Positions 35,094 through 43,737 of a stretch of 64,000 nt of DNA are shown here, piece by piece. Below the pieces are notes generated by a model. That model was not told the DNA's origin and ran no database searches. It saw only the letters and a program-made list of their open reading frames with translations. Position numbers and translations under genes: made by a program. Source of the stretch: Clostridia bacterium (lineage in GTDB: Bacteria > Bacillota > Clostridia > Christensenellales > Aristaeellaceae); the NCBI GenBank assembly GCA_017429265.1, contig JAFRPG010000005.1, positions 1 through 64,000 on the forward strand, written 5' to 3'. Within the stretch, counting starts at the first letter, position 1; each line of letters starts with the position of its first letter.

Positions 35094-36563
35094 TCAGCCG
35101 GGGAAGCGCTCCTCCAGCGCGGCCCGCATGCCCCTGGCGAGGATGTCGGTCAGGATGTCGGTGACCGCGTCGGCCAGGCCCGGGACCTTCGTCAGATCCT
35201 GACCGAAGAAGGCTTCGCTGGACAGGAAGGCGCGCACCTGCTCCGCCGGGGCCGCCTCTCCGCTCTCCGCGAAGAAGGCCAGCACGGCCGGGTCGTCCTG
35301 CAGGGTGTAGGTCTCCTCGCCGCGGCGGCAGACCAACTTGCCTCCGTCGAGCGTGCCGCCCCGGTAGAGGCTCATCATCGCCGCGATGGAGAAGGCCAGG
35401 TGCGGGGGCAGTTCGCCCTTCCGCTCCACATAGCCGAGCAGGGAGGGCAGGCAGCGGGCGCGCCATTTGCTCACGCAGTTCAGGCAGATGTCGAGCAGGC
35501 GGTGCTTGATGAAGGGATTGGCGAAGCGTCCGGTGACGGCCTCGGCGAAGGCGGTCAGGTCCTCCTTCGGCAGGGTGAGGGTCGGGATGACCTCGTCATA
35601 GAGCGTCTGCTGCATGAAGGTGCGGATGGCCGGGTCATTCATCGCCTGCAGGACGATGTCGTGGCCGCACTGGAAGGCCATGGGCACGAAGGAAGTGTGC
35701 GCGCCGTTGAGGATGCGCACCTTGCGCTGCTTGTAGGGCTTCTGGTTGTCGGTGTAGACAACGGGCAGGCCGCAGGCGGGCAGGGGGAGCTCCGCGGAGA
35801 GATCGCGGTCGCTCTCGATGACCCACAGGCCGAAAGGCTCGGCGGTGACCAGGATGCGGTCCTCGTAGCCGAGCTTTTCCCAGATGGCCTGATCCTCGCC
35901 GCGCGGATAGCCGGTGACGATGCGGTCCACGAGGGTGGAGGTGAAGGTGCAGGCCGTGTCGAGCCAGCGCTCGAAGCGGTCGCCGAGGCTCCACAGTTTG
36001 GCGAGGGCCTTCACGCAGCGCTTCAGCTCGATGCCGTTGTCGTCGATGAGCTCCACCGGCAGGATGACCAGGCCCTTGTCCTCCGCGTAGCCGAAGTGCT
36101 CGGCGCGCTCGAAGAGGAACTTGACGAGCTTGCCCGGATAGGTGTTGGGCGGGCAGAGGTCGAAGCGGTCGCTCTCGTCCAGGACGATGCCGGCCTCGGT
36201 GGTGTTGGAGATGACAAAGCGCAGGGTCTCGCATTTGGCATAGGCGGCGTAGCGGTCATAGTTTTCGTAGCAGTCCACTGCGTCGGAGACGCTGGTGACC
36301 ACGCGGCTCTGCTCCACCGGCTCCCCGTCCACCAGGCCGCGCAGCATCACGGTGTAGCGGTAATTCTGCTCTTTGAAGGCAGGGAAAAGCGAGCCGATGT
36401 GGATGGGCTTGACCAGCACGATGCTGCCGTCGAAGCCGGCCTTCTCGTTGGCGATATCGATCATCCAGTCCGCGAATGCGCGCAGGAAATTGCCTTCGCC
36501 GTACTGCAGGACGCGCACGGGCCGCACCGGGGCCGGCGCCAAGGTTGCGTTCAGCTGGTTCAT
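35094..36563 (-). CDS. uxaB: Tagaturonate reductase (altronate oxidoreductase)
   Basis: This 489-residue member of the mannitol dehydrogenase family reduces D-tagaturonate to D-altronate with NADH. The N-terminal Rossmann segment reads VLQYGEGNFLRAFADWMIDI. The catalytic-domain signature KVRILNGAHTSFVPMAFQCG (about 278-297) contains the Lys, Asn and His positions of the family. It is paired with uxaA, which favours tagaturonate over fructuronate as substrate. The ATG at 36563 follows aggagga; the promoter is at 36615-36643. Confidence 0.95.
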   Translation of the reverse strand: MNQLNATLAPAPVRPVRVLQYGEGNFLRAFADWMIDIANEKAGFDGSIVLVKPIHIGSLFPAFKEQNYRYTVMLRGLVDGEPVEQSRVVTSVSDAVDCYENYDRYAAYAKCETLRFVISNTTEAGIVLDESDRFDLCPPNTYPGKLVKFLFERAEHFGYAEDKGLVILPVELIDDNGIELKRCVKALAKLWSLGDRFERWLDTACTFTSTLVDRIVTGYPRGEDQAIWEKLGYEDRILVTAEPFGLWVIESDRDLSAELPLPACGLPVVYTDNQKPYKQRKVRILNGAHTSFVPMAFQCGHDIVLQAMNDPAIRTFMQQTLYDEVIPTLTLPKEDLTAFAEAVTGRFANPFIKHRLLDICLNCVSKWRARCLPSLLGYVERKGELPPHLAFSIAAMMSLYRGGTLDGGKLVCRRGEETYTLQDDPAVLAFFAESGEAAPAEQVRAFLSSEAFFGQDLTKVPGLADAVTDILTDILARGMRAALEERFPG

Positions 36564-36614
36564 GATATGTTCCTCCTGTCATGGTCGATGTGTCTGCCGG
36601 TTCTGTCATGAAAG

Positions 36615-36643
36615 ATTGTACAACAGGCCGGGGAAAACGTCAA
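36615..36643 (-). promoter_or_regulatory. Promoter of uxaB-uxaA
   Basis: On the minus strand, TTGACG (36643-36638) and TACAAT (36620-36615) are spaced by 17 bp, about 50 bp before the uxaB start. Confidence 0.78.
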
Positions 36644-36748
36644 TCCGCGGGAAGAGGGATTTCGGGGCGATCGGGCCGCCGAAATACGTTTTTTCCGCTC
36701 CCCGGGCTAAGAAAGCGCACAGAAAAATGACGGAATGGCGAAAAGCTA

Positions 36749-36776
36749 TTGTCTTTTTTGGACGATGTGTTACAAT
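36749..36776 (+). promoter_or_regulatory. Promoter of the hydrolase/membrane fusion gene
   Basis: TTGTCT (36749-36754) and TACAAT (36771-36776) are spaced by 16 bp, divergent from uxaB. Confidence 0.6.
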
Positions 36777-36839
36777 GATGACAGAAATACGGCGGAGGAT
36801 GCCGTATCAGCACACAATTGAACAGGAGGAGATTTCTTT

Positions 36840-38930
36840 ATGAGCCAACAGAAAAAAGGTCTGCCCTGGCGTATGCTGGCGATCTCGCTGGCGATCATCG
36901 TGCTGTTCAGCTTCCTGGCAAGCATGTTCAACACGGGGATGTTCTCCACAAGCGTGAAGCGCATCAGCTTCGACACCGAGCACGGCACCCTCAGCGGCCT
37001 GCTCTACATGCCCAAGGGCGCGTCGGAGGAGGATCCCCGCCCCACGGTCATCGTGACCCACGGTTATCTGAACTCCGCGGAGATGCAGGACGCCAACGCG
37101 ATCGAGCTCTCCCGCCGCGGCTATGTGGTGCTGGCCCTGGACATGTATGACCACGGCCACAGCGACATCATGGAGGAGAATTATCACGGCGGCACGGGCT
37201 TCATGAACACCTGGGCGCCGTTCTGGGTCCACTCCATGTACGATGCCGTCAAGTATATGTATGACCAGCCCTACGTCCTCAAGGACGAGGCAGACAACGG
37301 CATCATCGGCATCACCGGCCACAGCATGGGCGGCTTCTCCAGCACCATGGCCGTGTACTATGACGAGTTCGACAACGCTCCCCAGGGCTTCCGGATGATC
37401 CGCGCCAACCTGACGGAGGGCAGCGACTTCTACTATACGAGCATCGTGCCCTTCCTGGGCGTTGAGGAATGGAGCCTGGAGACGACCCCGAGGTATTTCG
37501 TCAATGCGCAGACCTTTGACGCCGCGGGCGGCGGGCGCTACCTGGGCAAGGTGGCCGCGCAGTACGACGAATTCTTCTTCAATGCGCCGGACGCTCCCGA
37601 GGGCACGGTCCGCCACAAGGACTATGTCTCCACTCCCGACGGCATGACCTTCCTCCAGCAGGCGGAACCGGCCAAGGCCGATACCTGGTACGATACCTCC
37701 GACGGCGGGCACCGCATCATCTATCAGCCTGCCCAGACCCACCCGTGGAACCACTTCTCCACGAAGACCACGGGCCATGCGATCGACTTCTACAACACCG
37801 CGTTTGCGGACTATGTGAAGACCGAACCCGCCGGTGCCGGCAGTCAGATCTGGTACTGGAAGGAGATCTGCGAGTGCGTCGCTCTCGTCGGCTTTGTGCT
37901 CTTCATCCTCTCCGTCGCGTCGGTCTTCATCCGTGTGCCCGGGCTGGCGAAGGCGGCCACGGGTGAACTCAAGCCTCAGGCTTCCGCAAAGGGGATCAAA
38001 CTGGTCGCCACGATCCTCATCACCTTGATCGCCATCGCGCTCCCTGCCCTCCTGTTCGAGACCATGTACGGATGGAGTCCGAAAGACGTCAATATGCAAA
38101 AGCTGTCCACTGTTGCCCTTTCCTTTGCAATTGGCGGTTTGATTGTTGGCCTGAACGGATATGGCGAAAGCAAGAATAGGAAGTGGCTCTTTGGCGCCAT
38201 CGCCGCGATTCTCGCCGGCGTCGGACTGTATGTGCTCACAAAGAACAATCTCTACACCGACACCGCTGTCTGGACCGCGCCCGTGGTCAACAGCGTGGCC
38301 AAGTGGACCGTCGGCTCCACCTTCATCTCCTTCCTGATCATGGCCGTGTCCTTCGTCTTCCTCAAGAACAAGGATGAGGTGAAGCTGGCCGACTACGGCG
38401 TAACCTTCAAGCCCACGGCGATCCTGGCCGGCCTGTGCACCGGTTTGCTGACCGTGGCGGCGGCATACGGTCTGCTTTTCCTGATCGACCTGATCTTCAA
38501 GACCGACTTCCGCATCTGGACCTTCGCATTCAAGACCTTTGACGCCAACATCTTCCCGGCCATCCTGCGCTACCTGCCCACCTTCCTGGCCTTCTATATG
38601 GTGAGCACGGCGGCGATCTGCATCAACACCAACACCGAGCGTCTCCAGGGCTGGAAGGGCTATCTCCTGGCGGCCTGTCTGAATGCGGGCGGCATCACGG
38701 TCTGGCTGATCCGTCAGTATGTGACCCTCTTCTCCACCGGTGTGGCCGCGCATCCCGGCGCGGACCTGAGCGGCATCGTCCTTGTGGCCATGGTGCCCAC
38801 GCTGGCGATCGCCGGCATCATCAGCCGGTATCTCTACAAGCGCACGGGCAGCATTTGGCTCCCGGCCTTCCTCAACGGCATCCTGATGACCGTCATGACC
38901 GTGGCCAACACCACCGTGTTCTTCAAGTAA
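36840..38930 (+). CDS. Alpha/beta hydrolase fused to a polytopic membrane domain
   Basis: This 696-residue protein begins with one transmembrane helix (about 12-30). An extracytoplasmic alpha/beta-hydrolase domain follows (about 40-330) with the nucleophile elbow G-H-S162-M-G-G, an oxyanion region VIVTHGYLNSA and DMYDHGHSD (101-109). The remaining ~350 residues contain about ten hydrophobic helices. The hydrolase part resembles serine hydrolases of the BAAT/dienelactone type; the membrane half is not a family I recognise. One chain thus joins an esterase or acyl-hydrolase to a transporter-like or lipid-facing domain, suggesting action on an envelope lipid or exported substrate. The start follows aggaggag. 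Codon use resembles its neighbours. Confidence 0.82.
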   Translation: MSQQKKGLPWRMLAISLAIIVLFSFLASMFNTGMFSTSVKRISFDTEHGTLSGLLYMPKGASEEDPRPTVIVTHGYLNSAEMQDANAIELSRRGYVVLALDMYDHGHSDIMEENYHGGTGFMNTWAPFWVHSMYDAVKYMYDQPYVLKDEADNGIIGITGHSMGGFSSTMAVYYDEFDNAPQGFRMIRANLTEGSDFYYTSIVPFLGVEEWSLETTPRYFVNAQTFDAAGGGRYLGKVAAQYDEFFFNAPDAPEGTVRHKDYVSTPDGMTFLQQAEPAKADTWYDTSDGGHRIIYQPAQTHPWNHFSTKTTGHAIDFYNTAFADYVKTEPAGAGSQIWYWKEICECVALVGFVLFILSVASVFIRVPGLAKAATGELKPQASAKGIKLVATILITLIAIALPALLFETMYGWSPKDVNMQKLSTVALSFAIGGLIVGLNGYGESKNRKWLFGAIAAILAGVGLYVLTKNNLYTDTAVWTAPVVNSVAKWTVGSTFISFLIMAVSFVFLKNKDEVKLADYGVTFKPTAILAGLCTGLLTVAAAYGLLFLIDLIFKTDFRIWTFAFKTFDANIFPAILRYLPTFLAFYMVSTAAICINTNTERLQGWKGYLLAACLNAGGITVWLIRQYVTLFSTGVAAHPGADLSGIVLVAMVPTLAIAGIISRYLYKRTGSIWLPAFLNGILMTVMTVANTTVFFK

Positions 38931-38952
38931 ACCGCGGACACAGTCTTCCCCG

Positions 38953-38986
38953 GCCCGCCTCCGGCATCCCCGGCGGCGGGCTTTTT
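38953..38986 (+). terminator. Terminator of the hydrolase fusion gene
   Basis: gcccgcc (38953-38959) pairs with ggcgggc (38975-38981) and is followed by five T. Confidence 0.82.
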
Positions 38987-39012
38987 CGCTGCCCGTTTCA
39001 TCAAAAGAAAGG

Positions 39013-39042
39013 TTTGCAATCCGCCGCGCGCGGTGCTATGAT
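39013..39042 (+). promoter_or_regulatory. Promoter of the iorA-iorB fusion gene
   Basis: TTTGCA (39013-39018) and TATGAT (39037-39042) are spaced by 18 bp, about 40 bp before the ATG. Confidence 0.55.
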
Positions 39043-39084
39043 AGGAGGGACACATTATTCAGGAAAAAAGCGAGGCGAACAGTC

Positions 39085-41604
39085 ATGCACAAGGAATTCC
39101 TGATGGGCAACGAGGCCATCGCGATGGGCGCGCTGGCGGCGGGCGTGCGGGTGGTGGCCGGCTACCCCGGAACCCCCTCCACCGAGGTCCTGGAGACCGT
39201 GGCACGGCGGAGGACAGCCGATACTTATGTGGAATGGTCCGTCAACGAGAAGGCGGGCCTGGAGGTTGCGGCCGGCGCCGCTTATGCCGGCGCGCGCGCC
39301 CTCGTGACGATGAAGCAGGTGGGCCTCAACGTAGCCTCCGACCCGCTGATGAGCCTGGCCTATATCGGGGTGAAGGGCGGCATGGTGGTGCTGGTGGCCG
39401 ACGACCCCGGCCCGATCTCCTCCCAGACCGAGCAGGACACCCGCACCTTTGCCATGTACAGCAAGCTGCCGGTCTTCGACCCCGCCTCGGTGGAGGAGGC
39501 CTACACGATGATCGGGGACGCCTTCCGTCTGTCGGAGGAGCTGGGCACGCCGGTCCTGATGCGTCCCACCACCCGCATCGACCACGCCTACGCCGACGTG
39601 ATGATCCGGGACGAGGACGAGTGGGAGCGGCATCCGGCGGAGGGCTTTGTGAAGGATTCCTCCCGCTGGGTCATCTTCCCGCGCCTCTCCGTGGTCAACC
39701 ACGCGAAGATGGAGCGCCGCAACGAGGAACTCTCCGTCACTCTGTCGGAGCATCCCGCGAACCGCCTGCTGGACGCCGGCGGACGGTACGCCGCCTGCCG
39801 GAAGGGCATCGCCTCCCAGGGCATCTCCTGGGCCTGCCTGCTGGACGCCCTCGCCGGGGACGACCGGCCGCGCCTGCTGAAGGTCGGCACGCCGTTCCCC
39901 TTCCCGGACGTCCTGGCGGAGCGCTTCCTCGACGGGCTGGACGAGGTCCTCGTGATCGAGGAGCTGGATCCCGTGATCGAGCGCGCTCTGCAGGATCTGT
40001 GCGGACGGCGCGGGATCCGCGTCACCGTACACGGCAAGCGCGACCATTGGGTGAAGCCCTCCGGCGAGAACACGCCCGCCGAGGTGCGCGGCCTGGTCCG
40101 GCGCTTCCTGGACGGGGCGGAGCCCGAAGCAAAGCCCGCCGCGCCCGCCGTGGCCCTGCCCGTGCGCCCGCCGGTCCTCTGCGCCGGATGCCCGCACCGG
40201 GCGTCCTTCTACGCGGTCAAGCGCGCCATGCAGGGCAAAAAGACGATCTTCTGCGGCGACATCGGCTGCTACACCCTCGGCAACGCCAAGCCTTTGGACA
40301 TGTGCGACACCTGCCTGTGCATGGGCGCGGGCGTGAACATCGCCCAGGGTGTGATCCGCATCGAGCCGGACACGAAGGCCTTCGCGTTCGTGGGCGACTC
40401 CACCTTCTTCGCCTCCGGGATCAGCGGCGCGGTGAACGGCTTCTATAACCAGGCGGACATGACCCTGGTGATCCTGGACAACTCCACCACCGCCATGACC
40501 GGCCACCAGCCGCACCCCGGCACCGGCCGCACGATGATGGGCGAGGCCGTGGAAGCCATCGATATGGAGTCCGTCCTGCGCGGCATCGGCGTGAAGACTG
40601 TGGAGACCGTGACCCCCCTGCGGCTGGACGCGGCCGTCGCCACGGTGCGGCGCGTCGCGGACGAGCCCGGGCTGAAGGCCGTCATCTTCCGCTATCCGTG
40701 CATCGTGAAGGTGCGCCCGAAGGGCGCGCGGGCGAGCGTGGACGCGGCGAAGTGCATCGGCTGCCGGAAGTGCGTGCGCGAGCTCGGCTGCCCGGCCCTG
40801 CGCATCGAAGACGGGAAGGCGGTCATCGATCCCGGCCTGTGCACGGGCTGCACGCTTTGCGAGCAGGTCTGCCCGGTCGGCGCGATCGGCGGCGGCGAAG
40901 CGGGGGACCCCGAAGCGGTCCTGCGCCAGGCCGGACCGGCGAAGAGCGGCCACGGCGGCAGCGCGGCCGCGGCGGTGACCCCGGCGGAGCATCCCATGGA
41001 TCCGAAGGCCTTCGGCTGGCGGAACATCGTGCTGGCAGGCGTCGGCGGGCAGGGGACGATCCTTGCCTCCAGGCTTGTCGCGGCGGCGGCCATGCAGGCC
41101 GGACTCCCCGTCCGGACGGCGGAGACCATCGGCATGGCCCAGCGCGGTGGCAGCGTCTTCAGCCACCTTCGGGTAGGCGAGGGCATCCATGCTCCCCTGA
41201 TCGGCCCGGGCGAGGCGGACTGCATCCTCGGCTTTGAGCCGGCGGAGGCCCTGCGGATGCTGCCGTATCTGAAGGAAGGCGGCACGGTGGTCACCGGCAT
41301 CCGCCCGATCATCCCGGTGACCGCGACCCTCGGCGGCGCTGCCTACGATCCGGAGGCCGTGCTCGACGAGCTGCGCCGGAGAACCGGGCGGCTGGTCCTC
41401 CTCGACAGCGACGCGGCGCTGAAGGAACTCGGCAGCGACCGCGTGCTGAACGTGCTGCTGCTGGGCTTGGCGGCGGACACCGGCGCGATCGGCTTCGGCA
41501 AGGAGCAGCTGCGCGGCGCGGTCCGGGCGGTGCTCCCGGAGAAGCTCCATGCCCTCAACATGAAGGCCCTCGATTTCGACGCCTCACGCTTCCTGATCCG
41601 CTGA
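39085..41604 (+). CDS. Indolepyruvate:ferredoxin oxidoreductase, alpha and beta subunits fused (IorA-IorB)
   Basis: This 839-residue protein oxidatively decarboxylates aryl pyruvates from aromatic amino acids to acyl-CoA, reducing ferredoxin. The pyrimidine-binding domain comes first (GYPGTPSTEV, near 28-37). The thiamine-diphosphate domain (about 365-540) has CAGCPHRASFYAVKRAM, GDIGCYTLG and GDSTFFASG. Two 4Fe-4S motifs follow, CIGCRKC (from 557) and CTGCTLCEQVCPVG (from 586). After a short linker, residues ~645-839 form a full IorB gamma-type domain beginning NIVLAGVGGQGTILASRLV. IorA and IorB are normally separate genes; here they share one frame with no stop between. It is a single-gene transcript. 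Confidence 0.94.
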   Translation: MHKEFLMGNEAIAMGALAAGVRVVAGYPGTPSTEVLETVARRRTADTYVEWSVNEKAGLEVAAGAAYAGARALVTMKQVGLNVASDPLMSLAYIGVKGGMVVLVADDPGPISSQTEQDTRTFAMYSKLPVFDPASVEEAYTMIGDAFRLSEELGTPVLMRPTTRIDHAYADVMIRDEDEWERHPAEGFVKDSSRWVIFPRLSVVNHAKMERRNEELSVTLSEHPANRLLDAGGRYAACRKGIASQGISWACLLDALAGDDRPRLLKVGTPFPFPDVLAERFLDGLDEVLVIEELDPVIERALQDLCGRRGIRVTVHGKRDHWVKPSGENTPAEVRGLVRRFLDGAEPEAKPAAPAVALPVRPPVLCAGCPHRASFYAVKRAMQGKKTIFCGDIGCYTLGNAKPLDMCDTCLCMGAGVNIAQGVIRIEPDTKAFAFVGDSTFFASGISGAVNGFYNQADMTLVILDNSTTAMTGHQPHPGTGRTMMGEAVEAIDMESVLRGIGVKTVETVTPLRLDAAVATVRRVADEPGLKAVIFRYPCIVKVRPKGARASVDAAKCIGCRKCVRELGCPALRIEDGKAVIDPGLCTGCTLCEQVCPVGAIGGGEAGDPEAVLRQAGPAKSGHGGSAAAAVTPAEHPMDPKAFGWRNIVLAGVGGQGTILASRLVAAAAMQAGLPVRTAETIGMAQRGGSVFSHLRVGEGIHAPLIGPGEADCILGFEPAEALRMLPYLKEGGTVVTGIRPIIPVTATLGGAAYDPEAVLDELRRRTGRLVLLDSDAALKELGSDRVLNVLLLGLAADTGAIGFGKEQLRGAVRAVLPEKLHALNMKALDFDASRFLIR

Positions 41605-41624
41605 GGATCGCGGCGCGGACGCGC

Positions 41625-41653
41625 TTGACAGCCCTGTGAAACTGTGCTACGTT
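41625..41653 (+). promoter_or_regulatory. Possible promoter of the GH120-uxaC-HAD operon
   Basis: A perfect TTGACA (41625-41630) is followed after 17 bp by a weak -10, TACGTT (41648-41653). The weak -10 suggests dependence on an activator, or a different start. Confidence 0.45.
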
Positions 41654-41708
41654 TTCCCCGGAGACACACCCGTTTTCATACAACCGAACACCCGAAAGGA
41701 GAGAGCCC

Positions 41709-43694
41709 ATGATCTATTATGTCCGCGCTGACGCGTCCAGGGACGGCGACGGCAGCCGTGAGATGCCCTTCCGCCATATCGACGACGCGGCGCGCGCCGC
41801 CATGCCCGGCGATGAGATCATCGTCGCCCCCGGCGTCTACCGCGAGGCCGTCCATCCCCGCCGGGCGGGCACGGAGGAGCAGCGCATCGTCTACCGCTCC
41901 GAGCAGCCCCTCGGCGCCACGATCACCGGTGCGGAGGTGCTGACCGGCTGGAAGCTGCACGCGGGCACCACATGGGTCAACCGCGTCGACAACGGCGTCT
42001 TCGGCAGCTACAACCCGTACACGACCTTCGTCTGCGGCGACTGGTACTTCGCGCCGACCGTGCGCCACACCGGCTCGGTCTACCTCAACGACCTGGCTAT
42101 GTACGAGACCGTGAGCCTGGAGGAGTGCATGAAGGGCGAGCCCGATCCCTGCGCGTGGAATCAGGAGGAGGCCCGCTACCTCTGGTACACGGAGCAGAAC
42201 GGGAACGAGACCGTCCTCTACGCCAACTTCCAGGGCCTGGATCCCAACGCGGAGAAGGTGGAGATCGCCGTCCGCCGCAACTGCTTCATGCCCGAGGAGA
42301 ACGGCATCGGCTACATCACGGTCTCCGGCTTCGACATCCAGAAGGGCGCGACGACCTGGGCCCCGCCCGCGGCCTACCAGGACGGCCTGATCGGCCCCCA
42401 CTGGTCCAAAGGCTGGATCATCGAGGACTGTGAGGTGCACAACAGCCGCTGCTGCGGCATCTCCCTGGGCAAGTACCTCGACCCCGAGAACGACATGTAC
42501 TTCTACCACAAGCGCGTCAAGTCCCCGACCCAGATGGAGCGCGACGCGGTCTGCCGCGGACAGTATCACGGCTGGCTGAAGGAGAAGGTCGGCAGCCATA
42601 TCATCCGCCGCTGCCACATCCATCACTGCGAGCAGACGGGCATCGTGGGCCGCATGGGCGGCGTGTTCTCGACGATCGAGGACTGCCACATCCACCACGT
42701 CTGCAACTCTCAGCAGCTCGGCGGCGCGGAGACCGCGGGCATCAAGCTCCACGCGGCCATCGACGTGACGATCCGCCGGAACCACATCCACCACTGCATC
42801 ATGGGCGTCTGGTGCGACTGGCAGGCCCAGGGCACCCGGATCACCCAAAACCTCATGCACGACAACTGGCCGCCGGAGGGCCGTCCCCACGCCCGCGGCG
42901 CCATGTTCTCCACCGACGTGTTCATCGAGGTCAGCCACGGCCCGGCCCTGATCGACAACAACATCCTGCTCTCCCCGGTGTCCGTCACCATCCCCTCGGA
43001 GGGCATCGGCGTGGTGCACAACCTGATCCTCGGCGGATTCAGCCTGATCAACAGCGGCGTGGACAGCATCGTCAACGGCCAGCGTGAGCCGCGCTACACG
43101 CCCTACCACATCCGCCACCGCACCGAGGTCGCCGGCTTCATGACGATCCTCCACGGCGACGACCGCATCTACAACAATATCTTCGTCCAGCAGCATCCCG
43201 CCGATCCGGAGAAGAAGCCCACAGTCTGCGACCACCGCACCGTCGGCACGGCGCCCTTCGACATCTTCCCCTCCTACGATGAGTGGTACGCTCCGTTCAA
43301 AGAGGGCGCCGAGCCCAACATGGGCGGCCTGGGCACCGCACACTTCGGCCACCTGCCCGTGTGGGTGAAGGGCAACGCCTACTTTAACGGCGCGACCGTC
43401 AGCCGCCACGAGGACGCGGCCTACGTGGGCGAAAAGCCCGTTTCCGTCACCCTCGGGGAGAAGGATGGGAAGCCCTGCCTGGACACCGACGTTTACGGAG
43501 AGCTGAAGGGCTGCCTGCGCGGCATCATCACCAGCGATATCCTCGGCTGTGCCTTTGAGCCCGAACAGCGCTTCGAGAACCCCGACGGCACTGCGATCGT
43601 CTTCGACCGCGACTACTTCGGCAACCACCGCGGCCTGAGCGCTATGCCCGGCCCCTTCGCCGCGGCGGAGGACGCGGAAAAAGCACTTTGGTGA
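41709..43694 (+). CDS. Intracellular beta-xylosidase, GH120 (right-handed beta-helix)
   Basis: This 661-residue protein resembles the GH120 beta-xylosidase XylC of Thermoanaerobacterium, compared from memory. Shared stretches include VETGI/EENGIGYITVSGFDI, TTWAPPAAYQDGLIGPHWSK, GWIIEDCEVHN, GSHIIRRC, AGIKLHAAIDV and VEVSHGP-type FIEVSHGP. The expected nucleophile is Asp370 in GVWCDWQAQG and the acid/base Glu407 in DVFIEVSHGP; both are present. GH120 enzymes remove xylose from short xylo-oligosaccharides. No signal peptide is found, so substrates must be imported. It begins an operon with uxaC and a HAD phosphatase (43 nt to uxaC), linking xylose- and uronate-containing oligosaccharides. The ATG follows aaaggagag. 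Confidence 0.88.
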   Translation: MIYYVRADASRDGDGSREMPFRHIDDAARAAMPGDEIIVAPGVYREAVHPRRAGTEEQRIVYRSEQPLGATITGAEVLTGWKLHAGTTWVNRVDNGVFGSYNPYTTFVCGDWYFAPTVRHTGSVYLNDLAMYETVSLEECMKGEPDPCAWNQEEARYLWYTEQNGNETVLYANFQGLDPNAEKVEIAVRRNCFMPEENGIGYITVSGFDIQKGATTWAPPAAYQDGLIGPHWSKGWIIEDCEVHNSRCCGISLGKYLDPENDMYFYHKRVKSPTQMERDAVCRGQYHGWLKEKVGSHIIRRCHIHHCEQTGIVGRMGGVFSTIEDCHIHHVCNSQQLGGAETAGIKLHAAIDVTIRRNHIHHCIMGVWCDWQAQGTRITQNLMHDNWPPEGRPHARGAMFSTDVFIEVSHGPALIDNNILLSPVSVTIPSEGIGVVHNLILGGFSLINSGVDSIVNGQREPRYTPYHIRHRTEVAGFMTILHGDDRIYNNIFVQQHPADPEKKPTVCDHRTVGTAPFDIFPSYDEWYAPFKEGAEPNMGGLGTAHFGHLPVWVKGNAYFNGATVSRHEDAAYVGEKPVSVTLGEKDGKPCLDTDVYGELKGCLRGIITSDILGCAFEPEQRFENPDGTAIVFDRDYFGNHRGLSAMPGPFAAAEDAEKALW

Positions 43695-43737
43695 CCTCAC
43701 ACGACCGACCGCGCCGACAGGCAAAGGAGACATGACA

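Noticed and set aside
33261..36611. A 1116-codon plus-strand open frame opposite uxaA and uxaB
   Set aside because: Both minus-strand genes are well-known enzymes with conserved motifs. The antisense frame has compositional bias only and also crosses the riboswitch.
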